Shown in pieces: positions 52,875 through 60,390 of a stretch of 64,000 bases of DNA (positions are counted from its first letter, which is position 1; each line of letters opens with the position of its first letter). A program made the translations under genes and the position numbers. The stretch spans positions 2,170,001 to 2,234,000 of the forward strand of contig NZ_CP119766.1 of the NCBI RefSeq assembly GCF_030378165.1, read 5' to 3'. The stretch comes from Flavobacterium panacagri (GTDB taxonomy: Bacteria > Bacteroidota > Bacteroidia > Flavobacteriales > Flavobacteriaceae). The notes beneath the pieces are model-generated. The model was not told the origin of the DNA and searched no databases. It saw only the letters and a program-made list of their open reading frames with translations.

Positions 52875-53177
52875 ATGGAAATGAATGAAGTGAAAAAGCT
52901 AGACGAGATAAAAAAGCTGTCCAGATTATATTTAAATACACTAAAACCAAAAGATGGAAAGTCTCCTAGTGCAGAAATCAAAATGCTGAATTATTCAGAG
53001 CTTGGGTGTGTTATTACCAACATGCTAAAGCTTTGTATTTTAGCACTGGAACAGGATAATTGTAAAAACCAAGCGATTGATGTTGGATTAATTTTGGAAC
53101 AAGCACTTTATTTATTTCCGACAGATGAAATGGAATTACTGGATTTGATTCAGGAAATGTTGGTTCAGGAAGAATAA
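52875..53177 (+). CDS. hypothetical protein under the XRE operators
   Basis: 100 residues from the ATG at 52875. A longer frame from 52713 would run back through both operators and into the XRE gene, so it is rejected. The protein is all-helical and acidic, with no signal peptide; no family is recognised. Divergent transcription from a self-repressing XRE gene with shared operators suggests a regulated partner, perhaps of a toxin-antitoxin or defence unit. Confidence 0.65.
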   Translation: MEMNEVKKLDEIKKLSRLYLNTLKPKDGKSPSAEIKMLNYSELGCVITNMLKLCILALEQDNCKNQAIDVGLILEQALYLFPTDEMELLDLIQEMLVQEE

Positions 53178-53180
53178 CAT

Positions 53181-53209
53181 AAAAAAGCTTCAGATTACTC
53201 TGAAGCTTT
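53181..53209. terminator. GCTTCAGA-family terminator
   Basis: A perfect member (GCTTCAGA, TTAC, TCTGAAGC) with A and T runs. It lies 3 bases past the plus-strand stop at 53177 and 63 bases before the minus-strand OLD gene end, so it serves both. Confidence 0.8.
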
Positions 53210-53271
53210 AATTTAATGTATTAGTTTTTATTAAAATAAATATAGTTTTTTCAGTTTTAGATGTGTTTTTA

Positions 53272-55011
53272 CTAATTGCCAATAAATGGTGGAAGTACTA
53301 TTATGGCTGCTAATGTGTTATGCAGCTCATCAATACTATTCCACTCGGAACAATTTGGAGGAAGATCACTTTTATGATCTATAAGAGCATTAAACAATTT
53401 TTCGATTATTTGTCTTTTTGCTTCATTACTTCTTATAGTTTCTAAAGCGTTATAAGGTTTGTCTTTTTTTATTTCTTCTCCAAAGTAAGCTTCTTCGAAA
53501 TTAGGTAATGAAGCAATTAGTCTAACGTTTACATTCGCAGGTCTATTTTCTATTTCCCCTAAAATATTAGGATTGTTTCCCCAAGCAGAACTTCGTTTTG
53601 TACCTTCTTGATTCCAAGGTCTGTCACTATCATGCAATACTGAATAATCAGCTCCAAACTGATTTAATATTTTTATTAATGATACGATAGTTGCTTTGCC
53701 TCTTGCTCTAATAATATGAACATCATTGTACTTTGTCTGATTAAGATTTTTAATGTAATTAAATGCAGTATATTCAGTATCTCCTTCAACTATAATTACT
53801 TTACCCCCAAAAAAAAACTCAGCGACATAAGGATCACAGAGATTTAGCAATTTTAAATTCTCCTTATCATCATCTCCAAGTTTAATTTTGTCAGGTCTAA
53901 AAACGGTAGTTCCTTTTACAACACCATTCTCGTTTTTTTCTACTCTAATAATTGTTGTGTTATCTCTATCAAAATTTATAAATATTGGGGAATGAGTAGT
54001 TGCCATTACTTGCCAGTTGTTATTTTCTGGTAACTCATACAAAACATTACTAGCTTCTCTAATAGCATTTGGATGTAAACAAATTTCTGGTTCATCTATT
54101 AATAATAAATGAGGCCTCGAAGGTCGTCCCTCTACAGAGACTCTAGTAGATTCTGATAGATATTTTAAAGCTGTCCATAATAAAGTTCTGCGTGCTCCGC
54201 TTCCTTGCTTATCAATTGAACTTTTATATCCATCTTTGGGACCCATTAGAAGATTTACTGTAGCGGATTTAAACAAGGATATAGATTTGTCTATGTTGTT
54301 TTCTGCGTCAAGTTCAAAGTCAATAATGTAATCAGGAAAAACTTTGGAAATTAATTTCGAAAGCTCTTCATTTGCTGTTTTTATTTGTTCTTGTGATTCA
54401 TCTATTACTTTGTTTTGTAATATTTTTAAGCTTTCAAGTAGTTTGAAATATTCATTTTCTTCTTCTTCAGCTTGTAATCCAAGAACTTTTTCATTAATTG
54501 CAGTCATTAATAAATCAGCAATTGCTTTTGCTTGTACATCAGGGTTGTCAAATGCTAATACAGGATGTGGTTCTGGTCTTCTAAGATTCGCAACAGCTGC
54601 AAAACCAAAAGGGGCTTTTGTATCCCAATCATTTATTTCTGTATTGTATCCAACTCTAATGGGATTTTGTCCAGGTCCATTCCATGTCCATTTTTCTTTA
54701 ACTATAAGTTCATTATTTTCTGTTCTATGTAACCAATGGGTACCAACTCTTTCTTCGTATACAATTGAATGTAATTCAACTTGTGGCAGATTTTCGGGAT
54801 CAACGTTGTTGTTTGGAAAGTCATCTATACTTAAAAATGATTTTTTAGAACCATCATGCATTACTGTTTCATAAGCTTTTAAAATGGAACTTTTCCCAGC
54901 ATTATTTGGCCCAACTAAAACAACAATATCGTTCAAATCTATATGTACCCCTTCTGAGCCTATACTCCTAAAATTTTTTATTATTAATTTTACTAATCGT
55001 GGATTAGGCAT
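53272..55011 (-). CDS. OLD-family ATPase with TOPRIM nuclease domain
   Basis: 579 residues. The N-terminal SMC-like ATPase has Walker A VGPNNAGKSS (34-42), the signature region KQGSGARRTLLW near 270, and Walker B HLLLIDEPEICLHP near 300. The TOPRIM domain follows with VIIVEGDTEYTAF near 407 and VLHDSDRPW (DxD) near 455. OLD nucleases cut DNA and often serve phage defence, alone (class 1) or with a helicase (Gabija). No GajB-like helicase is next to it, so it is probably a class 1 solitary OLD. It lies beside an XRE unit. Confidence 0.87.
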   Translation of the reverse strand: MPNPRLVKLIIKNFRSIGSEGVHIDLNDIVVLVGPNNAGKSSILKAYETVMHDGSKKSFLSIDDFPNNNVDPENLPQVELHSIVYEERVGTHWLHRTENNELIVKEKWTWNGPGQNPIRVGYNTEINDWDTKAPFGFAAVANLRRPEPHPVLAFDNPDVQAKAIADLLMTAINEKVLGLQAEEEENEYFKLLESLKILQNKVIDESQEQIKTANEELSKLISKVFPDYIIDFELDAENNIDKSISLFKSATVNLLMGPKDGYKSSIDKQGSGARRTLLWTALKYLSESTRVSVEGRPSRPHLLLIDEPEICLHPNAIREASNVLYELPENNNWQVMATTHSPIFINFDRDNTTIIRVEKNENGVVKGTTVFRPDKIKLGDDDKENLKLLNLCDPYVAEFFFGGKVIIVEGDTEYTAFNYIKNLNQTKYNDVHIIRARGKATIVSLIKILNQFGADYSVLHDSDRPWNQEGTKRSSAWGNNPNILGEIENRPANVNVRLIASLPNFEEAYFGEEIKKDKPYNALETIRSNEAKRQIIEKLFNALIDHKSDLPPNCSEWNSIDELHNTLAAIIVLPPFIGN

Positions 55012-55228
55012 TGATAGAACTATTTGTTCTTCTTCGCTCTTTTCATTTTTTTTGCCATTTGTTTGGTTTAGGTTAATAGAAATAAATTAAAATGTTTTTG
55101 ACTTACAAAAGTTTTAAATTTTAGTGAATTAATTCTAAGTGTTTTTACCCGATTTAGAAATATATAGTTTGATGTTTTTGAAATTAATCTATCGAGCATC
55201 AGTGAAAGTTGATGCAAGTTTTTTTTAT

Positions 55229-55259
55229 AAAAAAAGCTCCAGATTTCTCCGAAGCTTTT
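55229..55259 (-). terminator. GCTCCAGA-family terminator of DUF1254 gene
   Basis: The family hairpin, 16 bases past the minus-strand stop at 55276. One arm base is changed (TCTCC for TCTCT). Confidence 0.75.
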
Positions 55260-55275
55260 GTGAATTAATACATTA

Positions 55276-56679
55276 TCATTTTACAATTTCCGGTAAAGGC
55301 ATTTTCCAGACATTATTAATTACATCTGGCTGTGGGCCGTAAATTCTGGTAACAAACATGAAGTTTCCTTCTTTAGGAGTAGGCAGCCAGTTGCTTTCTT
55401 TATCTTTTCCAGGCGAAGTATTTTGTAGATAAATATTCAAGTCTCCGTTGGACTCAAATTTTAAACCTTTCGTTTTATTTCCAATAGAGTATCTGTTTAT
55501 TGGATTTGGAACAAGAAAACGTTTGGGTAAGTTGTACATTGTAATACTCCAAAAGTATTTTGCTTCGGGTAAATCTTTTTTGCTGAATTTTAAAATATAC
55601 TTGTTGTTTCCTAAAAGCGGCTGTTTGTCTTTATCATTGGTACTTCCTGTGTAAACGGCTTCTATTGTTGTATTTCCATAAATTCCGGCAGCGGCTGCAA
55701 CGGCACGGTTGAGATAGTTGTTTTTAAGTTCGGCTCGGGTACCAAAAAGATTTCCGAAGTCTTTTAGAGAAGCTAAATTAGATTCCAACTCTTGTTTTCC
55801 TTCTTCAATTCCTTTTTCAATTGCCTTAATAGTTTCCGGAGGATATTTAGAGCTGTCAAAAGCAACGCCAGGTACAATTCCAATTTTTGCAAAACGTGCT
55901 CTAAGTTCTTTCTCACTGCTGTCCTCGTTTGCATATTGCAATAAAGAATTTAATACATTAATGAATTCAGGCGAACTATAATCGCTTTCTTTCCAGACAG
56001 GAAGTGGCAGATTGTATTTTTTAACTGGCGGAGCGGCCTGTTTTGTAAATTCGTGTAAAGGAATTATTTTATATTGTGCCTGTATTTTTTTAAGATTAGC
56101 TACATCTGAAGGATCGTGCAGCTGCGTGCGACCAACTAGAAATATTAAATTGGTTTCAGAATGTAAAACTTTATTGATTCCTTGCGGGGTTTCGCCTTTC
56201 CAGTCTGGGCCAGCAATAAGATATTTACCAGGATTATTTCCAGTGGCACGAGTCCCAATATATTCGTAATTAAAGGTGTAAAGATCAACAAACTGCATTA
56301 CATAATATCTGTCGTTTTCAATTTTAGGAACTTCCAAAACAACAGGTTCGCTCGAAACATCAAGAGCCGCCATCGAATACGGAGTATCATTATTTATGGT
56401 AATAACCAAAGTGTCTGCAGGAGTTGCACTTGATGCAAAACTTTTAAAATTATTAAAACCGGCATAAGCGGCATGTGTTTTATCTAGTGCATTGGCATAA
56501 ATGGTTTTGTAGTTATAAAATATAGGATATCCATAAATCCATGCCTCTTTGGTAATTGCAGTTATTGAATTGGCAGATGGGGTTTTGTCTGAAACATCTT
56601 GTTTCTCTTTTGATTGATCTTTTTTGCAAGCGGTTAACGCTAAAATGCACACGAATAAAAAAGCAGTAAAATTTTTCAT
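55276..56679 (-). CDS. DUF1254/DUF1214 lipoprotein
   Basis: 467 residues. A signal peptide with lipobox (LALTAC, Cys18) is followed by a DUF1254 domain (EAWIYGYPIFYNYKTIY, then NNDTPYSMAALDVSSEPVVLEVP and RYYVMQFVDLYT). A DUF1214 domain at the end has KYFWSITMYN and NRYSIGNKT. The fold is widespread in the periplasm of environmental bacteria; its function is not known. It is a single-gene unit. Confidence 0.88.
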   Translation of the reverse strand: MKNFTAFLFVCILALTACKKDQSKEKQDVSDKTPSANSITAITKEAWIYGYPIFYNYKTIYANALDKTHAAYAGFNNFKSFASSATPADTLVITINNDTPYSMAALDVSSEPVVLEVPKIENDRYYVMQFVDLYTFNYEYIGTRATGNNPGKYLIAGPDWKGETPQGINKVLHSETNLIFLVGRTQLHDPSDVANLKKIQAQYKIIPLHEFTKQAAPPVKKYNLPLPVWKESDYSSPEFINVLNSLLQYANEDSSEKELRARFAKIGIVPGVAFDSSKYPPETIKAIEKGIEEGKQELESNLASLKDFGNLFGTRAELKNNYLNRAVAAAAGIYGNTTIEAVYTGSTNDKDKQPLLGNNKYILKFSKKDLPEAKYFWSITMYNLPKRFLVPNPINRYSIGNKTKGLKFESNGDLNIYLQNTSPGKDKESNWLPTPKEGNFMFVTRIYGPQPDVINNVWKMPLPEIVK

Positions 56680-56764
56680 AATTCAGGTATTTTGATTTCA
56701 CATGAGATTATTTCCTGATTTTAAAATTAGATTTTAAAAGAAAATTTTTACTTTTTTAAATAGC

Positions 56765-56800
56765 AAAAATGGTTGCAACTTATAAGTTGCAACCATTTTT
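56765..56800. terminator. terminator of DUF1593 gene
   Basis: A perfect 18-base inverted repeat (56765-56782 with 56783-56800; GGTTGCAACTTA core) with A and T ends. It lies 44 bases past the minus-strand stop at 56845. Confidence 0.85.
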
Positions 56801-56844
56801 ATTCTTGAAAATCAAAACTGAATAGCTCTTTTTATAGAAGTAGT

Positions 56845-58140
56845 TTATTCATTAAGCCATTCCCATCTTTTACTCCAGTCCAGAAGAATTTCATCTCTCC
56901 ATTTTGAAATGGTTTTACCTCCCTGAATTTTGCCAAAATAAAGATCAGGATCGTGTTTATCTGTAAACCAATTACTGCCTAACTGATAATCTTTTGAGCT
57001 TCTTTTTCCGGGCCATAAATTGGTTGCAACCAATGCACCGGTTTTTCCGTTAATTTCCGGAATATCCGAAGACAATTTATAATTTAAAACTTCTGCTTTC
57101 TTCGGAATATATCTGATAGCATAAACATCATTCCCAATATAATAACCAGGCCATTTCTGAATTGTTTTTCCATAAGGCACTTCCATCCAAAAGCCTATAG
57201 ATTCTTTTTTAGCTTTTGTTTTGGGTACAGTAAATCGCATTTCCATAATCGAACAGTAGGCAATCGTATCGTTAATAGTTGTTGTACGATCAAGTACAGT
57301 TCGCGGACTATGATTGAATTTTTCGAAACTGCATCCCCAGCTTTCACGTGTTGGATCATTGGGATCGCCGTCCATCATGTAGAGCAGGGAAGGCGTATCT
57401 CCCATTTTTACTTCTCCTTTATAATAATTGATAAAGTCTTTCCCCAAAAAACTTTTGTCTTTAATATGATTCGTGTAATAATTTGAAATTACTACGCTAT
57501 CGGGCTCATCACTTTTAGAGAATAAACCATAATAAGACGAGTTGTTTTCGATAAACCATAAATTGGGAAAATTGGCAACAATATAAGCGTAACTATTAGC
57601 ACTCCATTTTTTATTTGGCCCACCAATCCAATACACTTTGATTTTATTTTGAATTTCAGGTGCGTCGTGCAAGGCTTGCGCCAAGTCTTCTAGACCTCCC
57701 CAGCACAATATCCATAGAGGCTGAGAACTTTTTTTCTGAGCCGATTTTACAATCCAGTTAGAACCTTCTGTAGCTTTAGAATAACCAATAAAAGATACAT
57801 TTCCGTGATATCCCTGTTTGGTTATAGAACGAAGATAATCCGGAGATGCAAATCCGGATTGGTGTTTTTGAAGTTTAGGAAGATCTTTTTCATACAAATC
57901 AATCATTCGAATTATTTCCTGTTTGCTTCCGTTTCCATAAGAAGGCGATGAAATTAATCCTTCAATTTCAAATTTATCGCTATACATCAGTAAATGCGTC
58001 ATCGATTGATTATCATCTGGATCTGTGCCGCCAATATCTGTACTAATTAGTATTCTTGGCTTTACAGGCACGGCTTTTTGACCATAAACTGAAGTAATAA
58101 AAAGGCTCAGTAAACTAATGATATAAGATTTAATTCTCAT
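56845..58140 (-). CDS. DUF1593 nucleoside-hydrolase-like protein
   Basis: 431 residues from the ATG at 58140, which begins a signal peptide (MRIKSYIISLLSLFITSVYGQ); an ATG four codons earlier is also possible. The N-terminal domain has the Ca-binding strand ILISTDIGGTDPDDNQS, as in inosine-uridine nucleoside hydrolases. The C-terminal part is a beta domain. DUF1593 proteins are found in polysaccharide-utilisation loci, but the true substrate is unclear. A LacI-type operator lies 24 bases upstream of the ATG (58164-58177). Confidence 0.87.
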   Translation of the reverse strand: MRIKSYIISLLSLFITSVYGQKAVPVKPRILISTDIGGTDPDDNQSMTHLLMYSDKFEIEGLISSPSYGNGSKQEIIRMIDLYEKDLPKLQKHQSGFASPDYLRSITKQGYHGNVSFIGYSKATEGSNWIVKSAQKKSSQPLWILCWGGLEDLAQALHDAPEIQNKIKVYWIGGPNKKWSANSYAYIVANFPNLWFIENNSSYYGLFSKSDEPDSVVISNYYTNHIKDKSFLGKDFINYYKGEVKMGDTPSLLYMMDGDPNDPTRESWGCSFEKFNHSPRTVLDRTTTINDTIAYCSIMEMRFTVPKTKAKKESIGFWMEVPYGKTIQKWPGYYIGNDVYAIRYIPKKAEVLNYKLSSDIPEINGKTGALVATNLWPGKRSSKDYQLGSNWFTDKHDPDLYFGKIQGGKTISKWRDEILLDWSKRWEWLNE

Positions 58141-58163
58141 GACAATATGCATTTAAAGATTAA

Positions 58164-58177
58164 TGTAATCGATTACA
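58164..58177. promoter_or_regulatory. LacI-family type operator (putative)
   Basis: A perfect palindrome TGTAATCGATTACA, of the form recognised by LacI/GalR-type repressors (central CG dyad). It lies just upstream of the minus-strand DUF1593 gene, so that gene is probably sugar-regulated. No LacI gene is in the window. Confidence 0.55.
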
Positions 58178-58257
58178 ATTGCTAATATAAGGCTTTTATG
58201 TATAAGTTAATTTAAAAAATATTTCGAGTTTGAAGCGTTTTTGTGATTTTAAAGAAT

Positions 58258-58287
58258 AAAAAAAGCTCCAGATTTCTCTGAAGCTTT
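58258..58287 (-). terminator. GCTCCAGA-family terminator of ASKHA-like gene
   Basis: The family hairpin, 24 bases past the minus-strand stop at 58312, with the wobble on the minus-strand side. Confidence 0.8.
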
Positions 58288-58311
58288 GATGATTTGTAAA
58301 ATAAATACTTT

Positions 58312-59406
58312 TTAGAAATTAGTATTAACTTTTTTAGAGCGGTCTGCTATATAAGAAATCAACCAAGTCACTTGTCCATCTTTTACAAAGTAAATTTTCT
58401 TTGTTCCAGAATTTGGAATACTTTCCAGACATGTTACCAATATATTGTTTGCCGAAATAAGGTATTTTTGATCGTATGTATTTAAAACTCTTGCAGCTTC
58501 TTTATTCGTTTTTGCAAGGTTTGTAAACTTTCCAAAGTTGTTTTTCAGAATAGCATCATAGTCAATAACATCTTGAAGCGTCAAAGCAATATAATGGTCT
58601 TTAACGTTCTCATCATAATAAAGTGTTGAAAAAGCCCAAACTGCACCTCCAGATAAATATAATTTATCCTTTTTTTCTAAAGGAGGATTGGAATCAAAAA
58701 GCTGTTTTGTCTTTTTACGCAGAATCGGATTAAAGTCAAAAGACTTTTCTTGGTAAGTAGACATATCATTCACCTGACTTTTGTTTACAACCGTTTTTTC
58801 TACAGCATCAGTAAGAGTCATGGTACCAAAATCAAGTTCCAAAGGAATAAATTCTAATTTATTATCTTTGAGTTCATCAATATAACCACCTTTAGTAGTT
58901 TGAGCTCCAATGTCTAAAAGGAATGCCGTTGCATAATCAACAGGAGGAATAGCACCTTTTACTAAGGTTTTTGCTTCTTCATTTACTTCAAGAACATCAA
59001 GCTCTTTATTAGTAAGTGTAGCAATTTTATTTTTTAGAACATTAACATTAGTAGCAGAAGCAAAAACAGGAGCTGCAACGATAAAGATATTTTCGTCTAA
59101 CATCTTATAGTCGGTTCTAATTTTTTTCAATTGGTCAACAACTATAATACCTGTTTTGTTAATATCTTCTGGCGTAAGTTGTCCATTTGCTCCAATATGA
59201 TCCGCAAAAGGAATTCTTTCTGTCCAGAAGGAAAGAATTTTATAATCGGCTTTTCTAATGTTACTTACATCAATAACAGAAACTTTAATTGCTCTTCGGC
59301 CAATTTCAATTCCAGCATAAATACTTTTTTGAGCAAAGGAATTGAGGGTAAAAATTAAATTAAAGAGAATAAAAAATAGAACTTGGGGTTTGTTTTTTTT
59401 AAGCAT
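58312..59406 (-). CDS. exported Ppx/GppA-like ASKHA-fold protein
   Basis: 364 residues. A signal peptide (FILFNLIFTLNSFAQ) is followed by an ASKHA-fold core resembling exopolyphosphatase (Ppx/GppA): phosphate-1 strand YAGIEIGRRAIKVSVIDV, a VNEEAKTLVKG segment, phosphate-2 FLLDIGAQTTKGGY (where Ppx has DIGGGSTE) and adenosine-like LYLSGGAVWAF. The catalytic Ser/Glu region is altered. An exported ATP/polyphosphate fold is unusual because the periplasm lacks ATP. It may bind polyphosphate or phosphates or act as a binding protein. It is a single-gene unit, and its divergent neighbour is the hypothetical gene at 59701. Confidence 0.78.
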   Translation of the reverse strand: MLKKNKPQVLFFILFNLIFTLNSFAQKSIYAGIEIGRRAIKVSVIDVSNIRKADYKILSFWTERIPFADHIGANGQLTPEDINKTGIIVVDQLKKIRTDYKMLDENIFIVAAPVFASATNVNVLKNKIATLTNKELDVLEVNEEAKTLVKGAIPPVDYATAFLLDIGAQTTKGGYIDELKDNKLEFIPLELDFGTMTLTDAVEKTVVNKSQVNDMSTYQEKSFDFNPILRKKTKQLFDSNPPLEKKDKLYLSGGAVWAFSTLYYDENVKDHYIALTLQDVIDYDAILKNNFGKFTNLAKTNKEAARVLNTYDQKYLISANNILVTCLESIPNSGTKKIYFVKDGQVTWLISYIADRSKKVNTNF

Positions 59407-59700
59407 TGTGTTGAATTAGTAATTAAAATATAATTTGTTTTTAAAAAATTGTAAAGTGTTTTCGTGGTATTGATGTGAAAGTCACAATTTTGTATTGAAA
59501 ATAATAGCTTTCATTACAGGATTGCAAATTTATAAAAAACATTTGCTAATGAAAAGCTAGTTAGTAAGAAAACAATGTTAAGTTTTGTAATCATGAAAAG
59601 ATGTTTAATAAATCTTAAATTCTAAGTATTTTATGATCTTGAATTTAGATTTGATGTCTATTCGTTTTTTAATTTTTAAAGAAGAAATACCTAAAACAAC
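59407..59700. other. gap between divergent genes
   Basis: About 290 AT-rich bases with no gene and no strong hairpin. It must hold promoters for both sides. Confidence 0.5.
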
Positions 59701-60309
59701 ATGAAGAAATTGAAATATAACATAATATCCCAAAAATTTATTGCAGGATATGAAGACATTCCTTTTATAAGAACCGGTTATAAAAGTAATACTGCCTATA
59801 ATGTCTCAATTGAAATATTTGATACAGATTATATTAATTCTTTTTTTAAAACATTTGAGTTGGTTGATTTATACGCAATTCTAATCTTAGATCTGGAACA
59901 TATTTTTAAGGATGCTAATTTGATTTTTATTTCAAAATTTAAGGTTTACAATAAGAATATTGCGATTGTAAAAGTAGAGTCTGATTTTTTTACGACCATA
60001 AACTATAATAGTAGGAATGAATTAGAGAAGCCATTTTTCTTTAGATCAAATAATTTTGAAGAATTGAATTGGGATAAAATTTTAAGTAAATGTTTATACG
60101 AAAGAGAGATCGTAAATCTGAAAAAGAGTGTTTTAACAGTAGATCCTTTAAAAATATTAAAAAATAAAGGAATTGATAAAGTTGTAAAATTCTATGTTGA
60201 TCTAATTGAGGCTTTTTTAGAAGATGTTTTAAAATTGAGACAAAATGTTTTAGATGTAAATGAAGATTATATATCAAAAATTGAAATCAGTTTAGAGTCG
60301 AAAAAATAG
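59701..60309 (+). CDS. hypothetical protein
   Basis: 202 residues, lysine- and isoleucine-rich, with no signal peptide or recognised domain. It looks mixed alpha/beta in the first 140 residues and helical at the C-terminus (KVVKFYVDLIEAFLEDVLKL). It converges on the Hsp70 gene, with the shared terminator 60337-60368 between them. Confidence 0.6.
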   Translation: MKKLKYNIISQKFIAGYEDIPFIRTGYKSNTAYNVSIEIFDTDYINSFFKTFELVDLYAILILDLEHIFKDANLIFISKFKVYNKNIAIVKVESDFFTTINYNSRNELEKPFFFRSNNFEELNWDKILSKCLYEREIVNLKKSVLTVDPLKILKNKGIDKVVKFYVDLIEAFLEDVLKLRQNVLDVNEDYISKIEISLESKK

Positions 60310-60336
60310 GAAGAAAAGGTACTTAAGAGTTGTAAT

Positions 60337-60368
60337 AAAAAAAGCTTCAGAGATCTGAAGCTTTTTTT
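60337..60368. terminator. GCTTCAGA-family terminator, perfect form
   Basis: A perfect palindrome (AAAAAAAGCTTCAGA with TCTGAAGCTTTTTTT) between two convergent genes, usable by both. Confidence 0.82.
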
Positions 60369-60390
60369 ATTGACGTACGTAGCAAATAAG

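Noticed and set aside
54344..54874. 176-codon plus-strand frame within the OLD gene
   Set aside because: Antisense shadow of a gene with intact ATPase and TOPRIM motifs.
53272..55011. Gabija (GajA) call
   Set aside because: No UvrD-like helicase GajB is adjacent on either side; the neighbours are DUF1254 and an XRE unit.
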